DNA of 64,000 nt from Eucalyptus grandis (GCF_016545825.1 NC_052616.1:57371278-57435277); one strand, 5' to 3'. Numbered from the stretch's first letter, positions 34,506 through 46,588 are shown. Notes: generated by a model from the sequence alone, not told the origin. Numbers and translations: made by a program.

Positions 34506-35544
34506 GAAAAGAAGAAAAAGAGAGAAAGAAAGGGAAAGAAACGGGTGCATGCCATAGGGACCTCGCAAAGCCGATTTGACTTCATCTTGCCACTTTCAGT
34601 AAGTGCTCACATCCTTCATTTGTCTAATTGGAGTAGATTCCAGGACTAGGGCTTAAATTTGGAATTTTGTGAGATTCGAGCTGCAAAGTCTAATTTTTGA
34701 GTTGCGGAGCTATGGAATCTCTTAAAAACATTGATTTATGGCATCATAGAGCTGTAGAATTTGTTGAGAGTCATTATCGAGCAACGGTTTGGTCGAAGCA
34801 AAATTTTAGGATTTCACGTTCAAGATACACCTTGTGAAAGACTTGAATAATCGCTTCAGGTGAGCAATTTGTTAGCCTGTAATAGTTGTTTTGTTAGCAT
34901 TTAAGTGTAGTTAAGCTATCTTGTAGATGAGGTAGTTTTTTTCTTGGTTTTAATGTCGATTATCATTAAATTGCTAGGATTACGAGAATGTTGACTCATT
35001 TATCTTTGCGTTCAATGGTTTTGGGCATTCTAGGTGAGTGGTGATATCTCTATTTTGAATTTGTAAATTCATATTTTAAAAATGAGAAGTATGAGGTATG
35101 TGCACATTATGAATTGGCTAAAAGATAAAAGTAATATTCATAGCATATTTGATACATAATTGCGGATCGATGGCTTGAGAAACTTGTTATGGATGGTGTC
35201 GTGAAAATTTAAATGTGTTAATTACGTTGCGAACTGATTAAAGGAATGGGTTCTTTAAGGATTTGGGAAAAGTTTAATGAGAAAGATGCTTCAAAATGGT
35301 GTGAGAAATGTATTGTGAAATATGTATTTATATTGTCTGATGAACAAAGTTGGGAAATGAGATATATTTTGGGTTTGCAAAACCTTTTTGTGAAAGAATT
35401 GCGTTGACTTAAGTATGGTTTATGAAATGTGATTTGATTAGGTCTATGAAATCGATTTATGATACGGATTCTGAATTGATCTGTGGAGAGAATTGACTTG
35501 TGAAATGTTATGTTTTGGTTTATGAAACCAATTGTGATATGGAT

Positions 35545-35790
35545 TAGTCAAGGACTAAGTGTTAAACAGTAACATAATTTTGTGAGAGCCACTTTTAGGG
35601 TCTTGTGCTAGTGATATACGTTGGTCAAGAACTAAGTGCTACATGATAACTTAATTTTGTGAGAGCCACCTCTAGGGCCTTATACCATTGATATGTGAGA
35701 GCCACCTCTAGGGCCTTGTACTACTCAAAGACTAAGTGTTATATGGTGACGTAACTCTCGTGGGAGCCACCTCTAGGGCGTTGAGATATG
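35545..35790 (+). repeat. Imperfect ~75-bp repeats inside the solo LTR
   Basis: About three to four units carry TCAAGGACTAAGTGTT (or variants) and GTGAGAGCCACCTCTAGGGC (or variants). Similar blocks in solo LTRs often lie in the regulatory U3/R part; no function is claimed. Confidence 0.75.
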
Positions 35791-36624
35791 ATGCGGTACA
35801 AGTTTGGATGATAAAATGGACCATTGACATGATTTTTGATAGAGATTAATTAATGGACTTGATCATTGATATTTATATTATGATGATGGATGTAAATGAG
35901 TATTTCTGATTTATATAGAGTTTATTGAAATGAAACAATTCATATGTGATTTGATATGTATATTAAAGTGTTGGATTATGAGTTTATGGTATTGCTTCAT
36001 AGGTACATATATGTGTGTATAGCGGTTGCTCGATCTGCTTAGAAGCAATACGCACTACTCACTAAATTGTGGTTGCTCACTCCTCTCTTTCCAAATCTTT
36101 TTACATTCCTCGATTAGTGGGCAATAGAGTGAGAGCGATACTGATGGGGACTTTGAAAGTTGAATTTGGGTGTTTACGGACTATGTCCTTCGGGTGGAAG
36201 GACGGCTATGTCATTCCTCATTTTTGTTGGGATTCGGTGTGTGACAAAACGTGTCTAGTTGAGAAACCTATCAAGATGGGTAGCGTCCTATAGACTAAAC
36301 CGTGGAATCGGTATATGGTGGATTAAATTGAGTGATACCTCGAGCAAATTAGTCAAAGTCGCATGAAGACCTAGAAAAAAACATCAATTTCATTTTCTTT
36401 CCTAAATAAAAGAGAGTAACTCGACCGAAACATTTTTTAAGGGGACTGATCCTTGGGCCGTGAGCATCACCAAAATCATTTTCATCCCATCTCTCTCTCC
36501 CTCTCGCTACACCGACATCACTGGCGTCCAATCTTGACTTTTCTTCTTCCAACCTCCACGTTGTAATCGTCTGTCCCTTGAATATTGACGGCCTGACCAA
36601 CCCCAATGCCTCTCGCTTTAATAT

Positions 36625-37554
36625 TGTTGGAGAAATCTTTCCAGAATATTTTGAAGCTGACAAAACATTTCTATCAGTCTAAGTCACGGATATCGATAGT
36701 TAAAGTCTCAAGATTTTATAGTCTCAAGACTTTGTTATCTCAAGACTCAAGACTCAAGACTCAAGACTCAAGACTCAAAGTTATTCTCACCGGCAGTCTT
36801 TCTAATCCAGTGTTGAAGGAAATCCAAAGTCGAGGTTTATGATTGAGGATTTGATCCTATCCTCTCGGGATAGATTCTTTGGTTGGATAATCATTTCGGA
36901 TTCTTTATATCTTATCTAAGAACGATTGAAGATCCGATGGTCGACGAAATAATCTTGGATTATTCTATTCTTGGAAACCGAGATCCCGATTGTATGGGCG
37001 AACAGATTGATGGGCTATCATCGAATTCCTTATATAGCTCGGATGATCTTCTTGATTGATTCCGTCCAACGGGTAGATTGGAGGAATTCCTTTGGTAAGT
37101 GCCAACGGCTATGATGGCATGAAGGAGTATAAAGGAAGACGTTCTAGTTGTTTTAAGTGTGTGATCGATAGAAAAATTCCAGAGTCGAAGATCCTTTGAT
37201 TGTTAGTTGAGACTCGAGCGATATTGTATACCGAGAGTGTTTATACTTGGTGACGCCTTGAGAAAGTGTAGTAGATCATCTACACCTAGAAATCAAGGAA
37301 GATCAACACCGTAACAACTCTTTGATCATAGTGGAATCCAGCCAATCGGTGTCGGTGCGAAAAGAGTGGACGTAGGCTTGAATCAAGCCGAACCACTATA
37401 AAGCGAGTGTTCAATTCTCTCTTTCCCTTACTCGGTCTTGCGATTGAATTTTCAACTGTTGCAAAGTCTCTAATTGTTTAAGTATCGTGCAAACATCGAG
37501 AAATTTTTGTGTATACCTATTCACCCCCTCTAGGTACTCGTACTAGCTATCTCA
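36625..37554 (+). repeat. Copia-3 5' LTR
   Basis: 930 bp, starts TGTTGGAGAAATC. It contains a 7-bp tandem repeat (CTCAAGA units) at about 36739-36780, with the same unit number as in the 3' LTR. Confidence 0.93.
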
Positions 37555-37556
37555 AT

Positions 37557-37568
37557 TGGTATCGAGCC
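37557..37568 (+). other. Copia-3 primer-binding site
   Basis: TGGTATCGAGCC, 2 bp after the LTR. It resembles the initiator tRNA-Met complement with CAGA shortened to CGA. Confidence 0.8.
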
Positions 37569-37613
37569 TGTGTTCTTACTTTGTTTGAAGTGTTTTACTT
37601 GAGTAAAAGATCC

Positions 37614-39300
37614 ATGGCTAGTATGCTAGCAAGGGGCTGATGGAGGGGCAAAGCAATACCAGACCTCCCTACTTCGATGGAAAGGATTACAACATCCGGA
37701 AGAACAAGATGAAAGCTTTCCTACGATCAAAGGATCCTCCGGAATGGGACGTAGTGGAAAAAGGAATCACTATTGCTGCTGCATCAAACACTTTGAAAGA
37801 GGAAAAGAAACCGTTGAAACCAGCGGAATGTCTCAAGAAGAAATAAACAAGAGACAAGCACTTGATGCTAAAGCAATTTATTCTTTATATTGTGCTTTGT
37901 CACCAACTGAATATAACAGAATATCTTCTTGTGTCACAGCAAAAAGAAGTCTGGGACAGGTTACATATCACTTATGAAGGAAAGATCGAGTGAAGGAGAC
38001 CAGGAATTAACATTCTTCTTGGTCAATATGAATCCTTCAAAATGAAACCAGGAGAATCTATAATGACATGTTTAGTCGTTTTACGAGATATTGTCAATGG
38101 TCTTGAGAACCAAGGACAAAAAATTTCTGATCCCATGAAGGTGAACAAGCTTCTACGTGGACTCTCCAAGGATTGGAATCATATAAAGACTTCAATAAGA
38201 GACGCAAAGAATCATGCCATTATCTCGTAGACGGGCGATTGGAACTCTTGGTCTTACGAAGTGGAACGAATTAATGAAGACGAAGATCCAAGAGGTAAGA
38301 AATCTATTGCACTAAAATCAAATGATGATTCGATGATGCAGATTCGAAGATGATATGAATGATGAGGAGCTCGCCCTCATGATAAGAAGATTCAGAAAAC
38401 TGAATAGAAAAGGCAGAAGGTTTATCCCAAAGAAACAAAGTTCTCGGAGACAGGAGACCAAGTCGGTTGATGATGAGGAACCAAACAAAGAAGTAGTTTG
38501 CTTCGAATGTAAAAAGAAGGGACACATCGACCCAACTTGTCCTCTTCGAAAAGAAAGAGGAAAAGCTGAGAAATTTCGAAAAGCTCTTAAAGCCGAAAAC
38601 GGAGCGATACGAGTGTGAAGAGAGTGATGAGGAATATGCCAACCCGTGTCTAATGGCGCAATGGACTCGGACTGGATCGGACTCGGACGGTGAATTTGAG
38701 GTAAGTAATTATAAAATCCCTGTCAAAGTCTCTAAATATATTAATGAGTTATGTTTTAGTCTTAAGACTTCTCTTAAAAGGATTTCCGAACTTAAAAAGG
38801 AAAACTCATTTTTAAAACAAAAGGAAATCATTTTAGAAGAAAAGGTAAAAAATTTAGACTTGAATGTTTCTACTCTTAAAGAGAGTGAAGACAATCTTTC
38901 AAAAGAAAATGTTTTCTTAAAAACTGATTTATCAAATATTTCAAAGAAATTTTCAATAGGGTCCGAAAAACTTGAAAAAGTTCTTTCAATCCAAAGACCT
39001 TACTTTAATAAGTCGGGTCTAGGTATGACAGAAGAAACAATCCCTTTGATTGATTTTCCAAAAGTAAAAGAAAGAATTAAGAAAAGACCATCGAGAGAGG
39101 CTTATAAAAATCATTTCAAAAAAGTCTTTGTAAAGCCTGTAGGTCGAAATGCTTTAAGGTGTTCTAAGTGTAACAGTCAGGATCATTTTGAAAAAGAGTG
39201 TCCTATGGTTTGGAAGCTTTGTGAAGAGAGTATGGCCTAATAATGCTTATCCTACTAACACGAAAGGACCCAAGAAAATTTGGGTACCAAAGAAAGCTTG
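37614..39300 (+). pseudogene. Copia-3 gag region (broken)
   Basis: From the ATG at 37614: MEGQSNTRPPYFDG capsid start, YSLYCALSPTEYN, KVNKLLRGLSKDWNHIKTS, the acidic segment, a first knuckle CFECKKKGHIDPTC (near 38500), a coiled coil (38700-38960) and a second knuckle CSKCNSQDHFEKEC (near 39170). Breaks occur near 37800, 37945-37990, 38230-38350 and 38600. Several coincide with CTG or CAG words present in the sister copies. Confidence 0.85.
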
Positions 39301-39314
39301 AGACTCTTTTTTGA

Positions 39315-42300
39315 ATGCAGGTCTCTGTCAAAAAGAAGGTAAAGTGGTATCTTGACAGCGGATGTTCAAGACACATGACAGGAGACTCAGAGTGTTTCAT
39401 AAAGCTTATTAAAGTGAATGGTGGAAAAGTTTCATTCGGAGGAAATAGCAAAGGAAGTATTGTGGGATTCGGAATTGCGAAAATTGGAAATCTCACAATA
39501 AGCAATGTCTCTCTAGTGGAAGGACTCAACTACAATCTACTCAGCATTAGCCAATTGTGTGATACTGGTTACAAGATCTTCTTTCAAGAAGGCATTTGTT
39601 CTGGAATTAGCAAAGATTCGACTCGAGTCTTTCATGGGTCGAAGGCATGGAAACATCTACCTCCTTGATGTAAAGCCAAATGAAGAACAATGCTTAATTT
39701 CAATTCAAGATGAAGCAATTCTATGGCATAGAAAGCTTGGCCATATCAACAAGAAGCAATTAGCCAAAATCTCTTCAAAGCAGCTTGTTAGAGGTCTACC
39801 TAAACTGCCATACCAAAAGTCGACTTATGTACTCCATGCATTACGGGAAAGGTAAGAAATTCATTTAAACAAATAAATCATGTATCTACTAATCATGTAA
39901 TACGGTTGCTTCATATGGATCTCTTCGGACCAACAAGAACCCAGAGCATTGGAGGTAAGAAATATTGTCTAGTAATTGTAGATGATTACTCTCGTTTTAC
40001 ACAGGTATATTTTCTAGCAAACAAATCAGAAACCTTTTCGTACTTTGAAAAGTTTGCTAAAAAGGTTCAAAATGAAAAAGGATGTGCTATTTCTAGTATA
40101 AGAACAGATCATGGAAGTGAATTTGAAAATCAAGATTTTACGAGATTCACGTGATAAATCGGTGTTAATCACATGTTCTCCTCTCCGTATACTCCGAGCA
40201 AAATGGAGTTGTGGAAAGAAAGAATAGATCTCTTCAAGAAATGGCTAGAACACTTTTAATTGAAAGTAAAATTTCTTCACGATTTTGGGCTGAAGCTGTT
40301 TCAACTGCTTGCTATATTATAAATAGAGTCTTTTTAAGACCTATTCTTGATAAAACCCCTATGAATTGTTCAAAGGTAAGAAGCCTATTGTTTCATACTT
40401 TCATGTGTTCGGTTGCAAATGCTTTATTTTGAAAAATGCAAATGATCGAGTTGGTAAGTTTGAAGAAAGATCGGATGAAGGCATCTTCCTTGGATATTCT
40501 ACATCAAGCAAAGCCTACAGAGTCTACAATAAAAAAGCCGATCATGTGGAAGAATCAATGAATGTCAAATTCCAAGACTCGGTGCAAGATGAATCCAGCC
40601 GGACTCGGTCGCACGATGAGGCGAATCCGCTCTAGATCTTCAAATGTCTACATCTCAAGAAGCATCTCGGATTCTGGGAAGTCCATCATCAAGACGCTCA
40701 TGGAGAATCAAATAAAGAAAGAGATCATCAACCGGCAACCGGAAACACAAATCCAGTCATCCCAAAGATCTTATTATTGGCGAACTTAATGAAGGAATCC
40801 GCACCAGATCAAAAAGGCATGAAGAATCTAGTCTTTGTGGCTCTCATCTCTGAAATTGAACCAAAAAGCTTAGAAGAAGCTTTATCGATGAAAGCTGGAT
40901 CGAAGCTATGCAAGAAGAGCTTAGACAGTTCAATATCAATGATGTCCGGGAATTGACATCTAAACCAAAAGGTAAAACATTATTGGAACCAAATGGGTAT
41001 TCGGGAACAAAATGAACGAAAAAGGAAAAGTCGTACGAAACAAAGCAAGGCTCGTGGCCAAAGGGTATACGCAAGAAGAAGGAATAGACTATGACGAGAC
41101 TTACGCACCCGTTGCAAGGTTAGAAGCTATTCGTCTATTACTTGCGTTTGCTTGTTACAAAAATTTCAGGTTATTCCAAATGGACGTCAAAAGTGCTTTC
41201 CTAAATGGATTTATCCATGAGGAAGTTTATGTGGAACAACCGCCTGGATTTGAAGACCCAAAGAAGCCGGACTCGGTCTTGGAGACCGAAAAGGCTCTGT
41301 ATGGTCTAAAGCAAGCACCTCGAGCTTGGTACGACAGATTAAGTAAGTTTTTATTACAAAATGGTTTTGTCAAAGGTAAAGTAGATACTACTTTGTTTAT
41401 CAAAAAGGAAAACAAAAACTTTTTACTTGTTCAAATATATGTTGATGACATTATTTTTGGATCTTCTAATGAAAGTCTTTGCAAGAAATTTTCTAAGTCT
41501 ATGCGGGATGAATTTGAAATGAGTATGATGGGAGAATTAACATTCTTTCTTGGACTCCAAGTGAAACAAATGAAGGAAGGAACTTTCATCCATCAAGAAA
41601 AATATGCGAATGATCTTGTCAAAAGGTTTGGATTGGAAAAATGCAAAAAGATCGACATACCAATGTCATGTTCTCGAAGATAGACAAGGATGAAGAAGGG
41701 AAGAAAATAGATCAAAAGCTGTACGAAGCATGATCGGTTCACTTCTTTATCTTACTTTGCTACTAGACCCGATATTTTGTTTAGTGTTTGTATCTGTGCT
41801 AGGTTTCAATCGGATCCTAGAGAATCACATCTCGGTGCCGTGAAACGAATTATCAAATACGTTGCTTCATCTTCAAGCATCGGTCTTTGGTATCCAAAGA
41901 AGGGAGACTTTAATCTTCTAGGATACGAGATGCGAGATCTGGCCGGTTGGAATCGATAGAAAGAGCCACGGAACTTGTCAACTACTTGGAAACAGAACGG
42001 TGTCTTGGTTCTCGAGGAAACAAAGCACCGTAGCTCTTTCAACAACGAAGCGCAGTATGTAGCTCTTGGAAGCTGCTGTTCGCAAATTCTATGGATAAAA
42101 CAACAGCTACAAGACTTTGGCATTGAAGACTCATGCACGTAAATCGATGTGACAACACCGGTGCTATAAATCTCACCAAAAATCCAATCCTTCATTCAAG
42201 AGCAAAGCATATTGAGATTCGACATCACTTTATTAGAGATCATATTCAAAATGGAGAAATCTCGATTCAATTTGTTGATTCAAAAAGTCAACTAGAGACA

Positions 42301-42363
42301 TATTCACAAAGCCTTTGGAGAAGAATCGGTTTGACTTTATCCGCTCAAGACTCAACATTTTGA
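39315..42363 (+). pseudogene. Copia-3 pol region (broken)
   Basis: Protease with an intact WYLDSGCSRHMTGDS motif (near 39350). Pre-integrase motif WHRKLGH, integrase VIVDDYSRF and RTDHGSEF, then the reverse transcriptase frame 41012-41683 with [12 protein letters not shown] and YVDD, and RNase H remnants to 42363 (KHIEIRHHF). Breaks lie near 39630, 39830, 40150-40200, 40370, 40620-41000, 41680-41780 and 41935-42160. Confidence 0.88.
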
Positions 42364-42759
42364 AGCTTGAAGAAGTTAAAGTCTAGAGACTCACCAACTC
42401 TAAAGACTCGATCTCTTAGACTCTAAGTCCGAGACTCGGACATTCGTGGATAAAGCGTAAGTTGTATTTCTTCTAAAAGGTACTAATTGTCATTTAGTCG
42501 AAAAGGTACGATCTTTTGTTTAATAATTTTGGCAGTTATAGATTTTGAAAAGAAGTAATCGTTCACTTTCCATTGCACCGATTGAACTTCCCTTTTCAAA
42601 AACTAAGTTATATATATATATACAGTTTTCTTTCCCCAAATCTTCAAAACCCTAAAAGCACTCTTCTCTCGTCTTGTTTCTACTCTTTGTTCATCGTCGA
42701 GAAAGTGGTCATTTTTCTTGGGAAAGCAAGTGAAGGAATCCTCCAATAGACAAAGAAAG

Positions 42760-44870
42760 ATGTCGTCTTCAAGGAAATCATCAAGAATCGCGAAGGGGAC
42801 CACAAAGAATGAAGAAGGACCGACTCATTTCGATCTCACCGAGGAAGAAGACTTATCTGGTCGGCGACAAAGTCCGATTCGCTCTCCTCCACGTCATTCA
42901 GCATCTCCTGCCCCACAAAGTGCAAGTCATAATCTGGAAGAAGAGATAATTGAGGATGCCGACCCAGTAAGAGTTCAAAAGCCTTCCTTTTTGTATAATC
43001 TTTATCGTGCATTGAAAAGCACAGGTACTCCATTGAACTACATAGATGACTTCCTTAAGGACAAAAATTATGGGAATGAGTATCTTTTCTGAAGAAAATG
43101 GAGGAATGGGGAATTGCCCCAAAAGGAAAAGCGAGAGGAAGCTCTTGCGAACATTCCAAGAGATCCTCGTATGCCAGGACAAAATCGATTGACGCGAATG
43201 ATGATGACAAAATGTTCCTTGAATTTGAACCTAGAATGGGTGTGGCGGCAAAGGCGAAAGGAAATCGGATGGATTTGTTTAAATCCAAGGATCAAGAAAA
43301 AGTGTATTACGATCTGTTGAAAAGAGGGTAATCAACCCTAGAAGTGTCGATTTTGACTTTCGGATTCCATCAACTTGAACCTAAGAGAGAAGTTGAATTT
43401 GCTTCAACTTGAGACTTTCGCTCCGACTCTACAGACGGGTATGATCATCGGCGCTTATTTCTATTCAAATCTTAGCTTTTTGGATGCGAATAGAATTTCA
43501 TTCGGTGTTCGAGACAAAGTCTATGTGGTAGATGTGAATATGTTGGCGAGACATAGTTGGAGTTGAACGGGGACGCTATCTCCCAATTAAAGTCTCACCT
43601 GCTCGAACTACTCGGATCTTGTCAAAGATAGGGATGTAGATAAGAAAATTATCTATTCAAGAATGAACGCTATCAACATTGTGCTTCACAAGATTGTGAT
43701 CAATTGTCTAAGACCTAAGTCTACTTCAAAGACTTCTGTGTCTCTTTCTGAAGCAAAGTTGATGTATGCGATCAACTCGGGACGGAAGTTCTCTCTCCCG
43801 CACACTATTCTTTTCCATATGTACGAATGTGTCAAAAGACAAAGGACAATTGCCTTATCAGTGCAGTGACCAAGATCTTCGAGACATCTGAATATTGAAC
43901 TGCCACATACTTTTTGTGTTCGACCGTGTGATAAGATGGTGGTAGGGCTGAAAATGTTAATGAAGATGCGTCCGCAAGAACTTTCTAAGGCAATGGAGAA
44001 ATTCAAAGTGAAATCTCCAGTCGATCGCTTCAAAGGAAAAGGAAAGAAGGCATTTAGTGCTTCTTCGAAAAAGAGGAAAAGAATTCTTATCACGGAGGAT
44101 GAGGATGAAGATGATGATGATGAAGATCCCACTATTCCAGACCGACAAGAACAAGACGTTACGTGTCTTATTCGACGAGAACTTCAGCGGGCGAGAGAAG
44201 AAGAAGAACGAGAGAGAGAAGGAGAAAGAAGTTGAGGAAGAAAAGAAGAAGTAAAAGATCGGTCTGTGATAAATGGAGAGAAGGGAAATCAAGAGATTGA
44301 TCATCACTCTTCCCCTTTCGATGTCCTAGAGACGGGGGAGTTAGCGAGCAAGAGAGGTCTCCACCTCATGCTGCCGAAGATCAAAGAAAATCTCCAGAAG
44401 ACCCGGAAGAAGCTCGGGTCTCTCAATTGCACGAAGAAGATGATACGACGATTCCAAATCTGCAAGACCATTCGAAGCGCCATCGTCTCGCACACACACC
44501 ATCCGAGAAAGCCAATGCCGGTACAGACGGATGATTCGTAGATCTTCGTAGTATCATGAATATTCTTCGGAAATGCGTAACCGGATATATATTCTGGATT
44601 GTGAAATCCAAGTCTTGAAGCATCTTTGGACAAGCATCTTGAGTCTCTCTGGAAGAAAAATACAAAGACCTCGCTCTACAACTTCAAGCCAATGCCAAGA
44701 GAGAAGAGGTAGCTCATGCGAGAAGATCGAAGAAGCTCGAAGGAGTAGTCCAGTCCATTGGGGATTTCCGGATCGTGCGCATTCCCAAGCGAGACATGAC
44801 TCCTTTCTCACCCTCTTTTTAATGATGACAAAAAGGGGGAGAACCAATTTGAACAAACATTATTTTAAAA
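42760..44870 (+). pseudogene. Copia-3 extra ORF between pol and 3' LTR (broken)
   Basis: Starts MSSSRKSSRIAKG (42760), then PTHFDLTEEED, a block FLYNLYRALKSTGTPLNYID, a block with FYSNLSFLDANRISF, LMYAINSGRKFSLPH, an acidic patch EDEDEDDDDED and a short E/K/R-rich tail. It is homologous to the Copia-1 and Copia-2 extra frames but more diverged, so the frame has been kept across two subfamilies. Many frameshifts are present here. Confidence 0.75.
44823..44843 (+). other. Copia-3 upstream polypurine tract copy
   Basis: GATGACAAAAAGGGGGAGAA, followed by the LTR-proximal tract 0.3 kb downstream. Confidence 0.6.
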
Positions 44871-45142
44871 CTTTATTTGACTTTTGTGGTTATGTTTATT
44901 TTTGAGTATGACTTGAGAACTTGAACTTGAGTGTTAGACTGAATTGGTTGTGGATTTTGATGCTTGACTGGTTTGCATTTATATCAAGTATTGTTACATG
45001 GTATTACTCATGAAAGACTAACCAATTTCTTTGTGGATGCGAGTCTGGTTGTTTATTAATCTTTATGAGTTAGCCATATTGCTTGAGAAATGTTTTTGCA
45101 GGTCAAAGTTGTTCAAATCTTCAAGAAAGTTTTGTCACCATC

Positions 45143-45153
45143 AAAAGGGGAGA
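45143..45153 (+). other. Copia-3 polypurine tract
   Basis: AAAAGGGGAGA just before the 3' LTR. Confidence 0.85.
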
Positions 45154-45154
45154 T

Positions 45155-46082
45155 TGTTGGAGAAATCTTTCCAGAATATTTTGAAGGCGACAAAACATTT
45201 CTATCGATCTAAGTCTCGGATATCGATAGTTAAAGTCTCAAGATTTTATAGTCTCAAGACTTTGTTATCTCAAGACTCAAGACTCAAGACTCAAGACTCA
45301 AGACTCAAAGTTATTCTCACCGACAGTCTTTCTAATCCGGTGTTGAAGGAAATCCAAAGTCGAGGTTTATGATTGAGGATTTGATCCTATCCTCTCGGGA
45401 TAGATTCTTTGGTTGGATAATCATTTCGGATTCTTTATATCTTATCTAAGAACGATTGAAGATCCGATGGTCGACGAAATAATCTTGGATTATTCTATTC
45501 TTGGAAACCGAGATCCCGATTGTATGGGCGAACAGATTGATGGGCTATCATCGATTCCTTATATAGCTCGGATGATCTTCTTGATTGATTCCGTCCAACG
45601 GGTAGATTGGAGGAATTCCTTTGGTAAGTGCCAACGGCTATGATGGCATGAAGGAGTATAAAAGGAAGACGTTCTAGTTGTTTTAAGTGTGTGATCGATA
45701 GAAAAATTCCAGAGTCGAAGATCCTTTGATTGTTAGTTGAGGCGAGCGATATTGTATGCGAGAGTGTTTATACTTGGTGACGCCTTGAGAAAGTGTAGTA
45801 GATCATCTACACCTAGAAATCAAGGAAGATCAACACTTTGTAACAACTCTTTGATCATAGTGGAATCCAGCCAATCGGCTGTCGGTGCGAAGAGTGGACG
45901 TAGGCTTGAATCAAGCCGAACCACTATAAAGCGAGTGTTCAATTCTCTCTTTCCCTTACTCAGTCTTGCGATTGAATTTTCAACTGTTGCAAAGTCTCTA
46001 ATTGTTTAAGTATCGTGCAAACATCGAGAAATTTTTGTGTATACCTATTCACCCCCTCTAGGTACTCGTACTAGCTATCTCA
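45155..46082 (+). repeat. Copia-3 3' LTR
   Basis: 928 bp. Differences from the 5' LTR cluster at CAG/CTG words (CTATCAGTCTAAG against CTATCGATCTAAG; AATCCAGTG against AATCCGGTG). Confidence 0.93.
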
Positions 46083-46588
46083 AATATTTCGGAATGGACT
46101 TTTATGCTTTAGACTTGAGGGACGATCTCATCTCAAACCGGTTTGACTTGACTCGTAATACTCCGTTATGACCTTCCCCTATAAACAGAAGCTATGTAAT
46201 AGCTTTTCATAATTTAAACTATCAATTTTCATATGTTTTATTACTCTAAAATATGTCAAATTTCATATTTTAAATGCTTATGTTAGAGGGCCTCATTTGG
46301 TTTGGATTTATGGAAATGCATATACTTATGGGCCAAAAGGGGTTTTTTGAAATATAAATAGTGTTTGGTAAATTATATTTTGAAAACATATTAGGAAGAA
46401 ACTTTGACCTAAATGTTGCTTAACAAAAACTACACTTCGTAAAGAATTTTTGGTAATTTAAAAAAATAAATTTAAACTATATGCCAATGGAACTCAGCTG
46501 CCGTAAGTGAGGCTCGTGGTGGCTTGCTTGTAGCTAAGGCCTTCACCAACAAGTTAGGGTCTTTGATGGCATTTTTGGAATTATGAAA

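Larger units (their letters stand above)
34313..36246 (+). mobile_element. Solo gypsy-type LTR in tandem unit T copy 1
   Basis: 1,934 bp, starts TGTAATATTTAGGC and ends GATTCGGTGTGTGACA. It is flanked by AAACA (34308-34312) and AAACG (36247-36251), one transition apart. The unoccupied site is visible in copy 2 near 46668-46680 (GTTAGACATGTCTAG), which confirms the boundaries. No internal coding region was found. Confidence 0.85.
36625..46082 (+). mobile_element. Copia-3: Sirevirus-type LTR retrotransposon, second subfamily, 9.5 kb
   Basis: A full-length element with 5' LTR 36625-37554 and 3' LTR 45155-46082, with a perfect 5-bp duplication AATAT (36620-36624 and 46083-46087). It has the same layout as Copia-1 and Copia-2 (gag with coiled coil and two zinc knuckles, pol, extra frame, doubled polypurine tract). 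Its LTRs end ACTAGCTATCTCA and are clearly a separate subfamily. The two LTRs look very alike, which suggests a recent insertion. Frames are broken often, largely at CAG/CTG sites. Confidence 0.93.
34234..46588 (+). repeat. Tandem unit T, copy 1, split by a solo LTR and Copia-3
   Basis: The pieces 34234-34312, 36252-36624 and 46088-46588 align in order with the uninterrupted copy 2 at 46589-47600. Matching words include CCTAAATTTGGA, GTCTAGTTGAGAA, ACATCAATTTCATTTTCTTT, AACTATCAATTTTC and CAACAAGTTAGGG. The unit is about 0.95 kb, noncoding as far as can be seen, and of unknown nature. Confidence 0.82.

Noticed and set aside
36739..36780. Short regular repeats as a CRISPR-like array
   Set aside because: They are contiguous 7-bp units without spacers, inside a retrotransposon LTR, and are repeated in the other LTR at 45269-45310.
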